A stretch of DNA of 64,000 nucleotides from Wallemia ichthyophaga EXF-994 (taxonomy: Eukaryota > Basidiomycota > Wallemiomycetes > Wallemiales > Wallemiaceae): assembly GCF_000400465.1 (NCBI RefSeq), contig NW_008806277.1, positions 372,001 to 436,000 of the forward strand, read 5' to 3'. The position numbers and the translations under genes were made by a program. The notes beneath the pieces are model-generated. The model was not told where the DNA came from. It searched no databases and saw nothing but the letters and a program-made list of their open reading frames with translations. Position 1 is the stretch's first letter, and every line of letters starts with the position of its first letter. Of the stretch, positions 11,833 to 21,547 are shown piece by piece.

Positions 11833-12648
11833 GTGAGTTTGGCGTGTTAAAAATGAAAATAAATAAAACTCACGCCAATCAAAGGGCATCACGTTTCATT
11901 GCTCAAAGATCTGGTGAATATCGTTGTAATTGAATTTGGACTGTGCTCACTCCACCAATCAGCCTCAATCGCTCGCTTGGGTCAGCAGCCAATCAGAGCG
12001 GCAGTTGGTGCACGCCAATACTCTCAAAAGCCATCAGCTCCTGCACCTGCTGAAAAGGCCTCTTCAATCATCGACAGCCTCCCAGGTAACTCACTCGTCT
12101 CAAAGACTGGCTCAGTTGTTCTCGGTTCAGGTCTTACAGCTGCAGCTATCTCATCGGAGTTATACGTCGTTAACGAGGAATCCTTGTTAGCCATTGGTTC
12201 CCTCATCTTGTTCGCGTACATTGCAAAGATTGCACGTGAACCTTACAACAGCTGGGCTAGCACTCAAATTGAAAAGATGAAATCAGTTCTCAACACTTCC
12301 CGTAAAGCTCACACTGACGCTGTTCAATCACGTATCGATAACGTTGGTGAATTGAAGGATGTCGTTAACCTTACAAAGTCTTTATTCGCTTTGTCAAAGG
12401 ATACGGCTAACACCGAGTCAAAGGTGTTTGAACTCACCCAACAGAACGCTGTAAACACGGAAGTCAAGTCAGTCCTTGACTCGTGGGTTCGCTTCGAATC
12501 TCAACAGAGAGAAAAGGAACAAGCTTTACTTAGCGAGACCGTTATCAACAACGTCAACAAGCAAATCTCTGACGAGAAGTTCCAAAAGGATACCGTCGCT
12601 CAGGCTGTTGCTGACATTGAGCAACTCGTTAAGGAGAAGAAAATTTAA
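11831..12648 (+). CDS. ATP4: Mitochondrial ATP synthase subunit b (Atp4)
   Basis: Subunit b forms the peripheral stalk of F1Fo ATP synthase in the inner mitochondrial membrane. Three exons: 11831-11832, 11885-11913 and 11963-12648, giving 238 aa. Exon 1 contributes only the A and T of the start codon; the G comes from exon 2. The join gives the presequence MASRFIAQRSASIARLGQ, rich in Arg and Ser and without acids, followed by RQYSQ, a likely processing region. Residues about 78-105 hold the membrane hairpin (ELYVVNEESLLAIGSLILFA), then a long amphipathic helix. The tail ends IEQLVKEKKI. The alternative uninterrupted reading from 11899 gives an acidic, non-mitochondrial N-terminus and lacks an ATG. 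The stop is nine bases from the stop of the convergent DUF3605 gene. Confidence 0.9.
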
Positions 12649-12657
12649 TCTGGCTTT

Positions 12658-13448
12658 TTAGTTTCTAACAAATATATGAAAATGATCAACTTCTTTGACA
12701 GATTGCAAGTGTGGCGGGTTGAGGAAGTAAGCTGTTTCTCTGCAGTTGGGAAAGGTTGATTGGATCCATGAGTGTATCTCTTGAGCGCCGTCTTGAGCGG
12801 GGTATTGGTTGTTATTACCCCCCGTGAACCCATAAAAGCCATTGCATAAGGCTTGAGTGTGGTTTGATTCATCTTTGAAGAGATCCTTGTGGATCAAAGG
12901 CAATCTCGACCCTATTTGGAGTGTTAGCAAGGGTTGAAAGGGTGCAAATGATGCAATCCAACATACAACAAACCCAATGCTCAACATATTCAATATCATT
13001 GTGAGGAATTGCGTATCCCCAATCATTCCTGAGTAATTTGTGATTATGTGTTGTGTTTCTAGTAAAGTATGCTTCTTGTTGTGGTAGCTGTCCAACCCAA
13101 CCTAGACGTTGAGTGAGTATGAAGGATGCTGTTTTCAAAATTTAGAGTTGTCTCAGAGATAAAAAGCCGAGGAACCCACGTATTGATCCGTACAAAGTGA
13201 TTATCTTAGTCCTCCAATCATCATAGGCGTGTTGATGAAGGGGATGTCTACGCAAGAGTGATAAATTTCTATACAATTTAGCGTGCGTAAGTGTAAATGA
13301 GGCATACTCACCCAGTACCTGTAAGATGCTTATCAGTAAGAAGCTATCAAGAAGATCGCCACCAACTAATAATTCTCTTTATATCTTCCCAATTGAAAAG
13401 CTCGGGATAATTCTTGTAATCAGATTTTGACAAGTCTAGTTCCATTCT
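12658..13448 (-). CDS. DUF3605 family protein
   Basis: This belongs to a fungal family of unknown function (DUF3605). Five exons: 13448-13367, 13312-13318 (7 bases), 13268-13180, 13128-12967 and 12911-12658, giving 197 aa. After joining, conserved family features appear in order: FNWEDIKRII, LLRRHP, DDWRTKIITLYGSI, LTQRLGW, RNDWGYAIP, EHWVCWSRLPL and, near the end, AYFLNPPHLQSV with HFHIFV. Each of these is broken in the unspliced frames. The frame stays open up to an ATG at 13535, but that start would overlap the first coding exon of divergent ERV46 (13516-13537) and homologues begin near the WED motif, so 13448 (MELDLSKSD) is preferred. No transmembrane segment or signal peptide is seen. 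Function is not known. Confidence 0.75.
13312..13318 (-). other. Seven-base microexon in the DUF3605 gene
   Basis: The exon GTACTGG is flanked by a 48-base intron (13319-13366, donor GTTGGT, acceptor TTACAG) and a 43-base intron (13269-13311, donor GTGAGT, acceptor TATAG). Inclusion gives IISTGNLSLLRRHP in frame; skipping it shifts the frame to a stop. Confidence 0.7.
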
Positions 13449-13515
13449 TAGTTTAGTTTGGAATGCTAACCTCTTGAGCGTGTCCCACCAACAATTATCT
13501 TGATATCCACACATA

Positions 13516-14791
13516 ATGCCTAAATCTGGTTTCATGGGTGAGTTAATCCTGTTTAGTGTACAGCTCTCTCACACATATGCTAGGCCTTGATGCTTTCGGC
13601 AAAACACTCGAAGAGGGTAGAATCAGACATAGCTTTGGTGGCTACTTGACTATAATCTGTGCCATTCTCATTTCTCTCCTCACTTTCCACGAGTTCCGCG
13701 ATTACACGTCGATCGACTTGAAACCGCGAATCCAAGTTGATCAATCGAGGTCTGAGCAGCTTCAAATTAACTTCAATATCACTTTCCCAAGAGTTCCCTG
13801 CTACCTCCTCTCTATGGACGTTATGGATGTTAGCGGTGAGCAAGTACGTGACCTCAGACATGCGATCGTGCGTACAAGACTTTCTCAATCTGGTGAGCCC
13901 TTGGATGGTATGAAGACGGCTGGGATGAGTGGTTACCTCAATGAGAAAGCAAAACCACGCGAGTGTGGTAGCTGTTATGGTGGTGTACCACCCAACGAGG
14001 AGGGCTGCTGTTATACTTGCGACCAAGTTCGCGACGCTTATGTTAACCAAGGGTGGTCTTTCGTGAATCCAGACGGTGTTAAACAGTGCGTAGATGAACA
14101 TTGGGCAGAGCGCGTTAAAGAGCAGAGCAATGAGGGTTGTAATGTTGCTGGTCTGGTTGATGTTAACAAGGTGGTCGGCAACTTCCACATCAGTCCAGGT
14201 CGTTCATTCCAATCAAACGCTCATCATATCCATGACCTTGTCCCATACCTCAAAAACACAAACACGCATCACGACTTTGGTCACCAACTTCACCATTTCA
14301 GCTTCAAGTCGACAAACGAGCCTGCGAACAGCGAGGAGCTCAAGTCGCTACTTAATATCAACGACCCTCTCAGCAATACCAAAGCACACACCGAAGTGTC
14401 CAACTATATGTTCCAGTATTTCGTCAAAGTAGTCTCAACTGACTTTGATTTCTTGAATGGGGATAAGTTCAATTCACATCAGTACTCTGCAACAGCACAT
14501 GAGCGCAATTTGGATGAGAAGGGGATCTACGCAAAGGATACCCATGGTCAGACTGTGATGCACGGTATCGAGGGATTCCCGGGTGTTTTCTTCAATTACG
14601 ATATCAGCCCGCTTCGGGTGATATACACGGAGACTCATCGCTCTTTGGCTAGCTTCCTCACGTCGACATGCGCCATTGTCGGTGGGGTGCTCACCGTTGC
14701 GTCACTCATTGACGCAGGCGTCTTTGGCGCTAAACAGAGAATGGGTGGAAAGGCGACAAGTCATAGCTCAGCCGATGGCAAATTGCTTTGA
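13516..14791 (+). CDS. ERV46: COPII cargo receptor Erv46
   Basis: Erv46 cycles between ER and Golgi with Erv41 and retrieves escaped ER residents. Exons are 13516-13537 and 13584-14791 (409 aa). The 22-base first exon supplies MPKSGFMG and joins to LDAFGKTLEEGRI, the family start. Two membrane segments bracket a large lumenal domain: YLTIICAILISLLTF near residues 25-40 and FLTSTCAIVGGVLTVASLID near the C-terminus. The lumenal cysteine cluster CGSCYGGV...GCCYTCDQVRDAY is typical of Erv46. The HHIHDLVPYL and DISPLRVIYTE motifs are also family-like. Without the first intron no good ATG is available. The 5' end is 67 bases from the DUF3605 start on the other strand. Confidence 0.9.
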
Positions 14792-15523
14792 TAAACATAC
14801 AAAAAGAGTTGCATTGAGTGATATCATTTGGGTTGTGACTGGTGTCACATATGTGATTTGTGTGATATGAGATGACAAGCGAATTGACAGAAAGAATGAC
14901 AGTGACAGTATAGCTGCGGAATAGCATAAAAATTCTATTCCACGCGCTCATGCTACCCTTAAATTACCACTTCTTACATATAATTAAGTATTCAAGTTGA
15001 GAAAAGGGCTGTGCGTCGTGTGCCCTGTGTTCCCAAAGTGCCCTGATGAGGCATATAGTAAATATTTTGCTGTGATTTACTTTAAGGCCATGCGATCTGG
15101 TTTAGTTTATTGCTTTATTTGATCAGCGGCCCCGAATCATGGCCATGGTTATCAGCCCAGTTTGGCTATAAATGGTCGGGCTGATGGATTTGGCAAGTGA
15201 TCCGCGCGTAAACAAGGCAAAACAGAATATATCTGCAGATGAAAAAGGAAGTCGGCAGGGGCTAAGCCCAATTCTACCCTCTCGCTGCAAGGAAAGGGGT
15301 GAAAATATTCAGCCGATAGATTAATGTACCTAAGTAAGATGTCACTTGGATAAACCGATAAAATCAGATCTACGCCTATAACTATCATCAGTAAAAGTAT
15401 TTTTTAATTACTCTGCTCAAATAGGAAAGTAATTAATCGTGGTGATTCAAAAACGATTTCATTTTTCAACACGCGTTTGACTCAGTTTATAAAGTACAAG
15501 CAAAGTACACGTAATACCAGACA
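14792..15523. other. Long intergenic region upstream of KRE6-like gene 1
   Basis: These 732 bases have no supported gene. They hold the ERV46 3' flank and the promoter of the GH16 gene. An ACGCGT hexamer (15471-15476) lies 48 bases upstream of the ATG and a TATAAA-like TTTATAAAG lies near 15486. I found no tRNA box A/B pair. A 78-codon minus-strand frame at 15152-15388 has no recognisable content. Confidence 0.5.
15471..15476. promoter_or_regulatory. MCB-like ACGCGT upstream of KRE6-like gene 1
   Basis: Palindromic ACGCGT, 48 bases before the start codon. Several S. cerevisiae cell-wall genes, KRE6 among them, are G1/S-regulated through related boxes. Whether it acts here is inference. Confidence 0.3.
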
Positions 15524-17848
15524 ATGACTATTGAATCGAATGCACAGAATACACGACCAGAGGATGCACCACCGCCTACCAACAACGGGGACACAGAGCA
15601 CCCAGAATACACTCAGCCATTAGAGCAAACAGATCGCTCCAGCAACTCACTCTCCCTCTCGAACTCGGACGAATTAGAAAATCTCGCTACACCTCCACCT
15701 AGGACTCGGAGAATCGCCTCTGCGAGTCAATCATACGGTCTGCGTAACGATGCACAAGAAACACCAACGCGCGCAACCAGCGATGAAGATGCTGAACAAG
15801 CGCTCAACAATAGCACTGTGGACGCTGATACTGTGGCAGTTGCGCGTGGGGAACTCGGCGGTAATCTCGGACCGTATGCGGTGCGTGCAGAATAACAAAA
15901 ACATCCGATCTCACACACAGCACAGCAAGCAGCAGAAATAGCACCGAGCAGGAGTAATCTCAGTTCTATATTCACTGCGCCCATTATGCAGAATGATGAT
16001 TCTCGCTATGGACGCTACAGCACCATCTCAACCGATACAGAGTACAAAGACAATCCATATCGCAACTCAATTCCCGTAGAGATACTCCAGCAGAAACAGG
16101 ATGTCAACCAGAAACAGGATATTAACACCAACGACAACATTACACCACTCAAGAGCAAAATCCCATTCAAGAATGTGCTTTTCTGGGATAATCTTAAAGA
16201 TGACACTGATATGGAAGACGATAATCTGCACACATTCGATCCGTCATACAACCAGAAAGACGGCAGCGGCTTCTACCCGTTCAGCGGGAGGGGGTGGCTC
16301 AACGCGGGTCTGATCACGATACTTATCGCGGCGTTGCTGATGCTTTTTGCCGGATGTGAGTGGGGTGCCGTGGAGCTATGATGTCTTTCTAATTCTTCCC
16401 ATGCAGACCCAATTCTATCGCGCTTCCGCGACACTGAGCCTGTCAACGACGGCGGGTACAATCTTGGCGGTATCAACGCGACGGGCCAGGTACCCGTCCT
16501 ACCAGGCGTGCGCGGGCTAGTTGACGAAGACACCCCCGACTCTGTCAAGCACCGCGTCGGAACAGTGAGTCCATGGCTTTTTCACCGCACAACCACTCAC
16601 CTACCCAACTAGGACGGAAAGGACTACAAGCTTGTTTTCTCCGATGAGTTCGAGCAGGAAGGCCGCTCGTTTTTCCCTGGCGAAGACCCTTATTTCGAAG
16701 CTGTCAATTTGTGGTACTGGCCCACGGGCGACATGGAATGGTACACGCCAGAGCAGGTGCGCACGCGCGACGGCAGTCTGCAGCTGACGATGGACGAGCA
16801 CACGGTCGGCAATCTGAGCTACATAAGCGGCATGGTGCAATCATGGAACAAGCTGTGTTTCACAGGCGGCTATATAGAATTCTCCATTCAGCTGCCTGGC
16901 CGTGGTGACGTGTCTGGTTTCTGGCCGGGAGCATGGACGATGGGAAATCTCGGGCGACCAGGCTACGGTGCGACGACGGAAGGCACGTGGCCTTACAGCT
17001 ACGATAGCTGCGATGTCGGCGTCATGCCGAACCAGACAAACGAGGCAGGCACCGCCCCCCAAGGTGCCCTCACTAGCAACGGCGGCGGCCAGCTCTCCGT
17101 GCTTCCAGGGCAGAAAATCAGTAAGTGCACCTGTCCTGGCGAGGACCATCCAGGACCGCGCCATGACGTGGGTCGCGGTTCACCCGAAATCGACGCTCTT
17201 GAGGCTCAGACTGATTTCGAGCGTGAGGGTGGTGCTGTGTCACAGTCGAGTCAATTCGCACCGTTCGATTTCGCCTACGACTGGCGCAATGGTTCGGGTT
17301 ACACGGATATCTACGATCGGTCTGTAACGGAAATGAATAGCTATAAAGGAGGTGTCTACCAAGAGGCTGTCTCAGGTGTCACCTTTCTCGGTAACGACGC
17401 ATACGAACTCACCGAGCAGGAATTTATGACTTTCGGCTTCGAGTACTCAGCTGATCCCAAAACACGCGATAGCAACTACGTGACGTGGTTCGTGGATGAT
17501 GAAAAATCATGGACTATGCATGCAGCGTCTGTCGGGCCAGATGAGCGTGTTGACATCGGTCAGCGTCTTGTCAGCGAGGAGCCCATGTCAATCATAATGA
17601 ACTTTGGTATGGCTGAAGGATTCGCAAACCCTGAAATTGATAAGCTGCAATTTCCAGCGACAATGTCAATTGATTATGTCAGGATATATCAACCTGAGGA
17701 CAATATTAACATTGGGTGCAATCCGCCGGATTACCCAACAACAGACTATATCAATGATCATTTAGAAGCCTACCAGAACAATAATATTACACAGTGGGAA
17801 GATCTTGGGTATAGCTGGCCCAAGTCATCACTGAATGGGGACTGCTAG
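15524..17848 (+). CDS. KRE6: KRE6/SKN1-type beta-1,6-glucan synthesis protein (GH16), copy 1
   Basis: This is a type II Golgi/ER membrane protein with a GH16-like lumenal domain, required for beta-1,6-glucan in the cell wall. Exons are 15524-15880, 15926-16355, 16407-16564 and 16613-17848 (726 aa). The N-terminal 240 residues are cytosolic, polar and disordered; the signal-anchor ITILIAALLMLFAG sits near residues 248-262. The GH16 domain begins at LVFSDEFEQEGRSFFPGEDP and contains CFTGGYIEFSI, WPGAWTMGNLGRPGYG and PYSYDSCDVG. The paired acids of the active-site strand are E388 and E393 in PEIDALEA. It ends with the family motif MSIDYVRIYQ. The first donor is GTGCGT. The intron inside the membrane anchor (after GGA T) is absent from copy 2 at 21.5 kb. 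Confidence 0.92.
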
Positions 17849-18022
17849 GATGTTAGAATTCAAAACGTCTGAGCACTACATCGGATCAGCCTTCTTTTCT
17901 TTTCTTGGTGGTTACAACATCCAATAATGAACAATAGCAACACCCTAAACAACAACTACACGCTCATTCTACACTACTGTATATTATATAATTCATGTAC
18001 TGAAATACATAGCTTGCAAAAC

Positions 18023-18943
18023 TCAACTAATACAATTATGATATAAAGAGACAATTTGCTCGTCTGGTAATTTGACAATTTCGACCTTCTCCTTTTTTGC
18101 AAGGAGTTTGAGGTTGTAAACCAATTTGCTCTCGTTGTCGGGTAGGAAGAGAGGATGTCTGCTGTCAGGGAATAGAGTGATCCAATCATCGTTGTTGAAG
18201 TTGAATTGCTTGAGGTATATTGATACGAGCGAGTTTGGCTTGAGTTTGAAGCCGAACATGGGCTCTTTGCCTTTAGATTCGCGTATTTTGATGGAATCGA
18301 TGCTGTCAAAGTCTATGATGCGCGCAACGTGCAGTGTCGACGACGTTGGTTCTACGAGGAGAACAAGAGCGTCTTGTTTGTATAGAAGGTGCATATTGCG
18401 ATTTGTAGCACCTTCTAAGGAAGACTTTCCAAAGAATGACTTGTATAAGGGGATAATATGCTCTGAGAGATAAATCTTGTCTAGATTGGTCTTTACGGAG
18501 AACTCCTGCCAGTGTTTAGAGATGATAGGGTTCTTTATAAGTGTGAGGTGGCTGTTTTGCGTTGTTTTCTGGGTTATTGAAGCACTTGTCGGTGTTGTAG
18601 TTACAGGGTAAGATTTGGGTGCTGTTGATGGACCTTCACGTGCCATTTCATCGGCCATTTCAGCCGCGATTTCAGGATCCCTCCACTTCCTCTTTCTACC
18701 AGGATTCCTAGAATTCCAAGGATTCCAACTAACATCCGAATTCATTCCATTAACGGTAACAGACGTGTTCACTTGGTCATTAGAAACCAAATTAATTCGC
18801 GGCTTAAACTTATTTATGATCTCATCATCCGTGTTCTCGTCACTTAGATTAAAATTTAAAGGCAATTGAATTAATTTATTCTTCGTCTTGTTATCACTAG
18901 TCGTATACTGAACTTCAACTTGAATTTCTATTGATCGTGCCAT
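18023..18943 (-). CDS. Unrecognised 306-aa protein
   Basis: A single uninterrupted frame of 306 codons with a good ATG. I do not recognise the family. The first 55 residues (MARSIEIQVEVQYTT...) alternate in a beta-strand-like way. Residues 65-110 are polar with a basic stretch (RNPGRKRKWRDPEIAAEMAD) that could be a nuclear signal. The last 160 residues (from KHWQEFSVKTNLDKIYLSEH) have regular hydrophobic spacing and look folded, ending DEQIVSLYHNCIS. No signal peptide or membrane segment. It is transcribed away from RNR2's 3' end, same strand, 87 bases downstream. Codon use resembles the neighbours, so it is probably a real gene. Confidence 0.75.
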   Translation of the reverse strand: MARSIEIQVEVQYTTSDNKTKNKLIQLPLNFNLSDENTDDEIINKFKPRINLVSNDQVNTSVTVNGMNSDVSWNPWNSRNPGRKRKWRDPEIAAEMADEMAREGPSTAPKSYPVTTTPTSASITQKTTQNSHLTLIKNPIISKHWQEFSVKTNLDKIYLSEHIIPLYKSFFGKSSLEGATNRNMHLLYKQDALVLLVEPTSSTLHVARIIDFDSIDSIKIRESKGKEPMFGFKLKPNSLVSIYLKQFNFNNDDWITLFPDSRHPLFLPDNESKLVYNLKLLAKKEKVEIVKLPDEQIVSLYHNCIS

Positions 18944-19030
18944 TCTTCACTCTCAAGGTACTTGAAAGACAAAAGAAATCATCATAAATAAAATACAATT
19001 GTGAATATTTTCACGTGGTCATTCTAAAAT

Positions 19031-20298
19031 CTAGAAGTCTGCGTCGAGCGTAAACTCCTTACCTTTACCTGCTGTTTCGTCCGCTTTAACACCTGCCTTT
19101 GCATAATCTGACACTCTCTTCTCAAAGAAGTTGGTCTTGCCTTGAAGTGAGATCATTTCCATAAAGTCGAATGGGTTTGTTGAGTTGTAGTACTTGTCAT
19201 TACCCAATGACACCAACAGCCTATCAGCGCAGAACTCGATATACTGACACATTAACTTTGCGTTCATACCTATCAGCGCTACAGGGAGGGCATCTGATAA
19301 GAACTCCTGCTCAATTCCAACTGCTTCAACGATGATCTTCTCGACGACCTTTGGATGTGGTCGACGGTTGAGATGTCCAAAGAGCAAGCAAGCGAATTCC
19401 TGAGAGTGTTTGTTAGATGTGAGTGTTTAAAGTTGATAAAACTCACAGTATGCAAGCCTTCATCACGTGATATTAACTCATTCGAGAATGTCAATCCTGG
19501 CATCAAACCTCTCTTTTTTAACCAGAAAATGGATGCAAAGGAGCCACTAAAGAAAATTCCTTCAACAGCAGCAAATGCAATTAACCTTTCACCAAATGTA
19601 GCTTTATCGTCATTAATCCACTTGACAGCCCAATCAGCTTTCCTTTTAATGCAAGGGATTGTTTCAATTGCGTTGAACAAGAAATCACGTTGTTCAGGTT
19701 CAGGTATGTAAGTATCGATCAGGAGTGAGTAGGTTTCACTGTGAATGTTTTCCATCATGATTTGGAAACCATAGAAACATCTTGCTTCAGCGAGTTGAAC
19801 TTCACCGGAAAATCTTTCAAGTAAATTTTCATTTACGATGCCATCAGAGGCAGCGAAGAAAGCAAGAACATGACTAATGAAGTGCTTTTCGTCTTTGTTG
19901 ATCTTGTTTGTCCAGTCAGTGATGTCTTTGGATAAGTCCATTTCCTCTGCAGTCCAGAAGGAAGCCTCAGCCTTCTTATAGAATTGCCAGATTTCAGTGT
20001 ATTGGATTGGGAAAAGAACGAATCTTCTTGGGTTTTCCTTGAGAAGAGGTTCGTCTTCTTCTTTGCAGTTGACGTCGCCGACAAAGTATTTGCCACGGAG
20101 TTCTTCAGCCGAGAGGTTGTCTAGGTTGAGGTTGTTAGCGTCGATTGGTGTGTCTGTGGCGGTGTTTGTGGGTGTTTCAGCGTGATTCTTGTTGGATTGT
20201 TCACCAAAAGAGGGTTTTTTAGGATTAGACACGTTCAGCTTTGAATCCATTTGGTTTGATAGTGTGTGGATTGGCTGGTTTTGATCTACGCTTGACAT
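19031..20298 (-). CDS. RNR2: Ribonucleotide reductase small subunit
   Basis: The class Ia R2 subunit houses the diferric-tyrosyl radical cofactor for dNTP synthesis. Exon 1 is 20298-19447 and exon 2 is 19399-19031 with a 47-base intron; 406 aa, the normal size. Iron-ligand regions are visible: [46 protein letters not shown] and, across the splice, RDEGLHTEFACLLF. The C-terminus FTLDADF is the R2 tail that docks into the R1 subunit. The first ATG of the open frame is at 20337, but MSSVDQNQP at 20298 (or a later Met at 20259) fits homologues better. The promoter has an ACGCGT box and is shared with divergent ESF2. Confidence 0.95.
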
Positions 20299-20603
20299 TT
20301 CCTTATTATTTTGGTGATGGAAGTACACGTCTAACATGTAACAAGTCGCGCGACGCGTGCTTATGTCAAATTAGATTCGATTATGTCACACTTCTTTGTA
20401 ATCTATTGTAATTTAATTGCCTGACTTGGTAACCTACACATACTAAATCCAGCTATCTCTTCTGTTATCGGATTTGAATTTTCAGACTCCGATAAGATTT
20501 TATAGGGGCTTATTTAAATTTAAATTTGTAGTAGTCTACACTTGAAATTTTGTACTCTGTTTCCATGTAATTGCTTCTATCTGCTCGTTAAGCGTAGCCA
20601 CCA
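20299..20603. promoter_or_regulatory. Divergent RNR2/ESF2 promoter with TCGCGCGACGCGT
   Basis: The 305-base spacer between start codons carries a TCGCGCGA palindrome at 20346-20353 overlapping ACGCGT at 20353-20358, 55 bases upstream of the RNR2 ATG. Overlapping CGCG core sites are typical of MBF-regulated RNR promoters in yeasts. A run of ATTTAAATTTAAAT lies near 20512-20526. The remainder is A/T-rich with no other feature. Confidence 0.5.
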
Positions 20604-21389
20604 ATGAGTGACCTTGAAATATCCAAAGAGGGCCATGATACACCTGAGAACACTAAAAATAAGACTGGAATGATCTATATCTCTAGAATTCCTCCTGGAA
20701 TGACTCCTTCCAAAGTTAGGGCTATTATGGCTCAGCATGGTGAATTGGGTAGAATTTACCTGGCACCTGCAGGTGGGTTCGGATTAAAAGCCCTATCCAC
20801 AGCTCACACGTATGTCAGCCAATTCACACCCAAAGAACCCGCGCTTTAAAGAAGGCTGGGTTGAGTTTAAGAAGCGTAGAGTAGCCAGAAAGGTTGCACA
20901 GCTACTCAACGCCCAGCCAATTGGTGGCAAGAAAGGTGATCGTTATAGGGATGATATCTGGACGATGAAATTTTTAGGTGGTTTCAAATGGGAGATGTTG
21001 AGTGAGCATATTGGTGGGTTTTTGTTTGTGCGGTGTGCTATATACTGATACGCCCATCAGCCATCGAACAGGCCTCTCATTCGGCTAAACTGCGCAATGA
21101 ATTGTCTCAATCGAAGCGCGAGCAGGAGGATTATCTGAAGCGCGTCGACCGCGCAAAGAAGCAGTCAGCCATCGATGAACGTCGCTCTGCTAAAAATCTT
21201 CCTCCGAAGACTTCCGACAAGCACTACGAATTCAAACAGCGCCAAGTTGTGTCGCGTCACCCCTCCGAGCAAGCATCACAAGAATCAAATGCTAATGTTA
21301 ATGCAAAGCGGAAGCGCGCGGGATATGATCCCGCAGTGGAACAGCATAAGGCTAAAAAGTTAGAAACCGTACTAGGCAATTTATTTTAA
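20604..21389 (+). CDS. ESF2: 18S rRNA processing factor Esf2/ABT1
   Basis: Esf2 is an RRM protein of the small-subunit processome that stimulates the helicase Dbp8. Exons are 20604-20772, 20819-21013 and 21061-21389 (230 aa). The RRM starts [21 protein letters not shown]-like content continues in [11 protein letters not shown] and, after the first intron, [18 protein letters not shown] and [20 protein letters not shown], which is characteristic of ABT1/Esf2. The C-terminal third is basic and helical ([20 protein letters not shown]) and ends with ETVLGNLF. Both donors are GTGGGT. Length matches the shorter fungal members. Confidence 0.9.
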
Positions 21390-21547
21390 TTTATGATGCA
21401 ATTTTTCACTAGCCTCGGCGAACATGGCGACTCTTCCTAGACATGCTAAATTGACATTCCGAATCGAGCAACGGTTAATATAAACTGTTGGTAAAGGATG
21501 AGGAAAGTTACTTACATACGATTACCATCACTGGCTGACGACATCCG

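Noticed and set aside
13580..14188. 202-codon minus-strand open frame
   Set aside because: It lies antisense to the well-conserved ERV46 coding exon and has no family resemblance.
14792..15523. tRNA or small RNA gene in long spacers (also 58036-58867 and 49934-50321)
   Set aside because: I looked for box A/box B spacing and cloverleaf pairing by eye and found none; a covariance-model search would be needed to exclude divergent RNAs.
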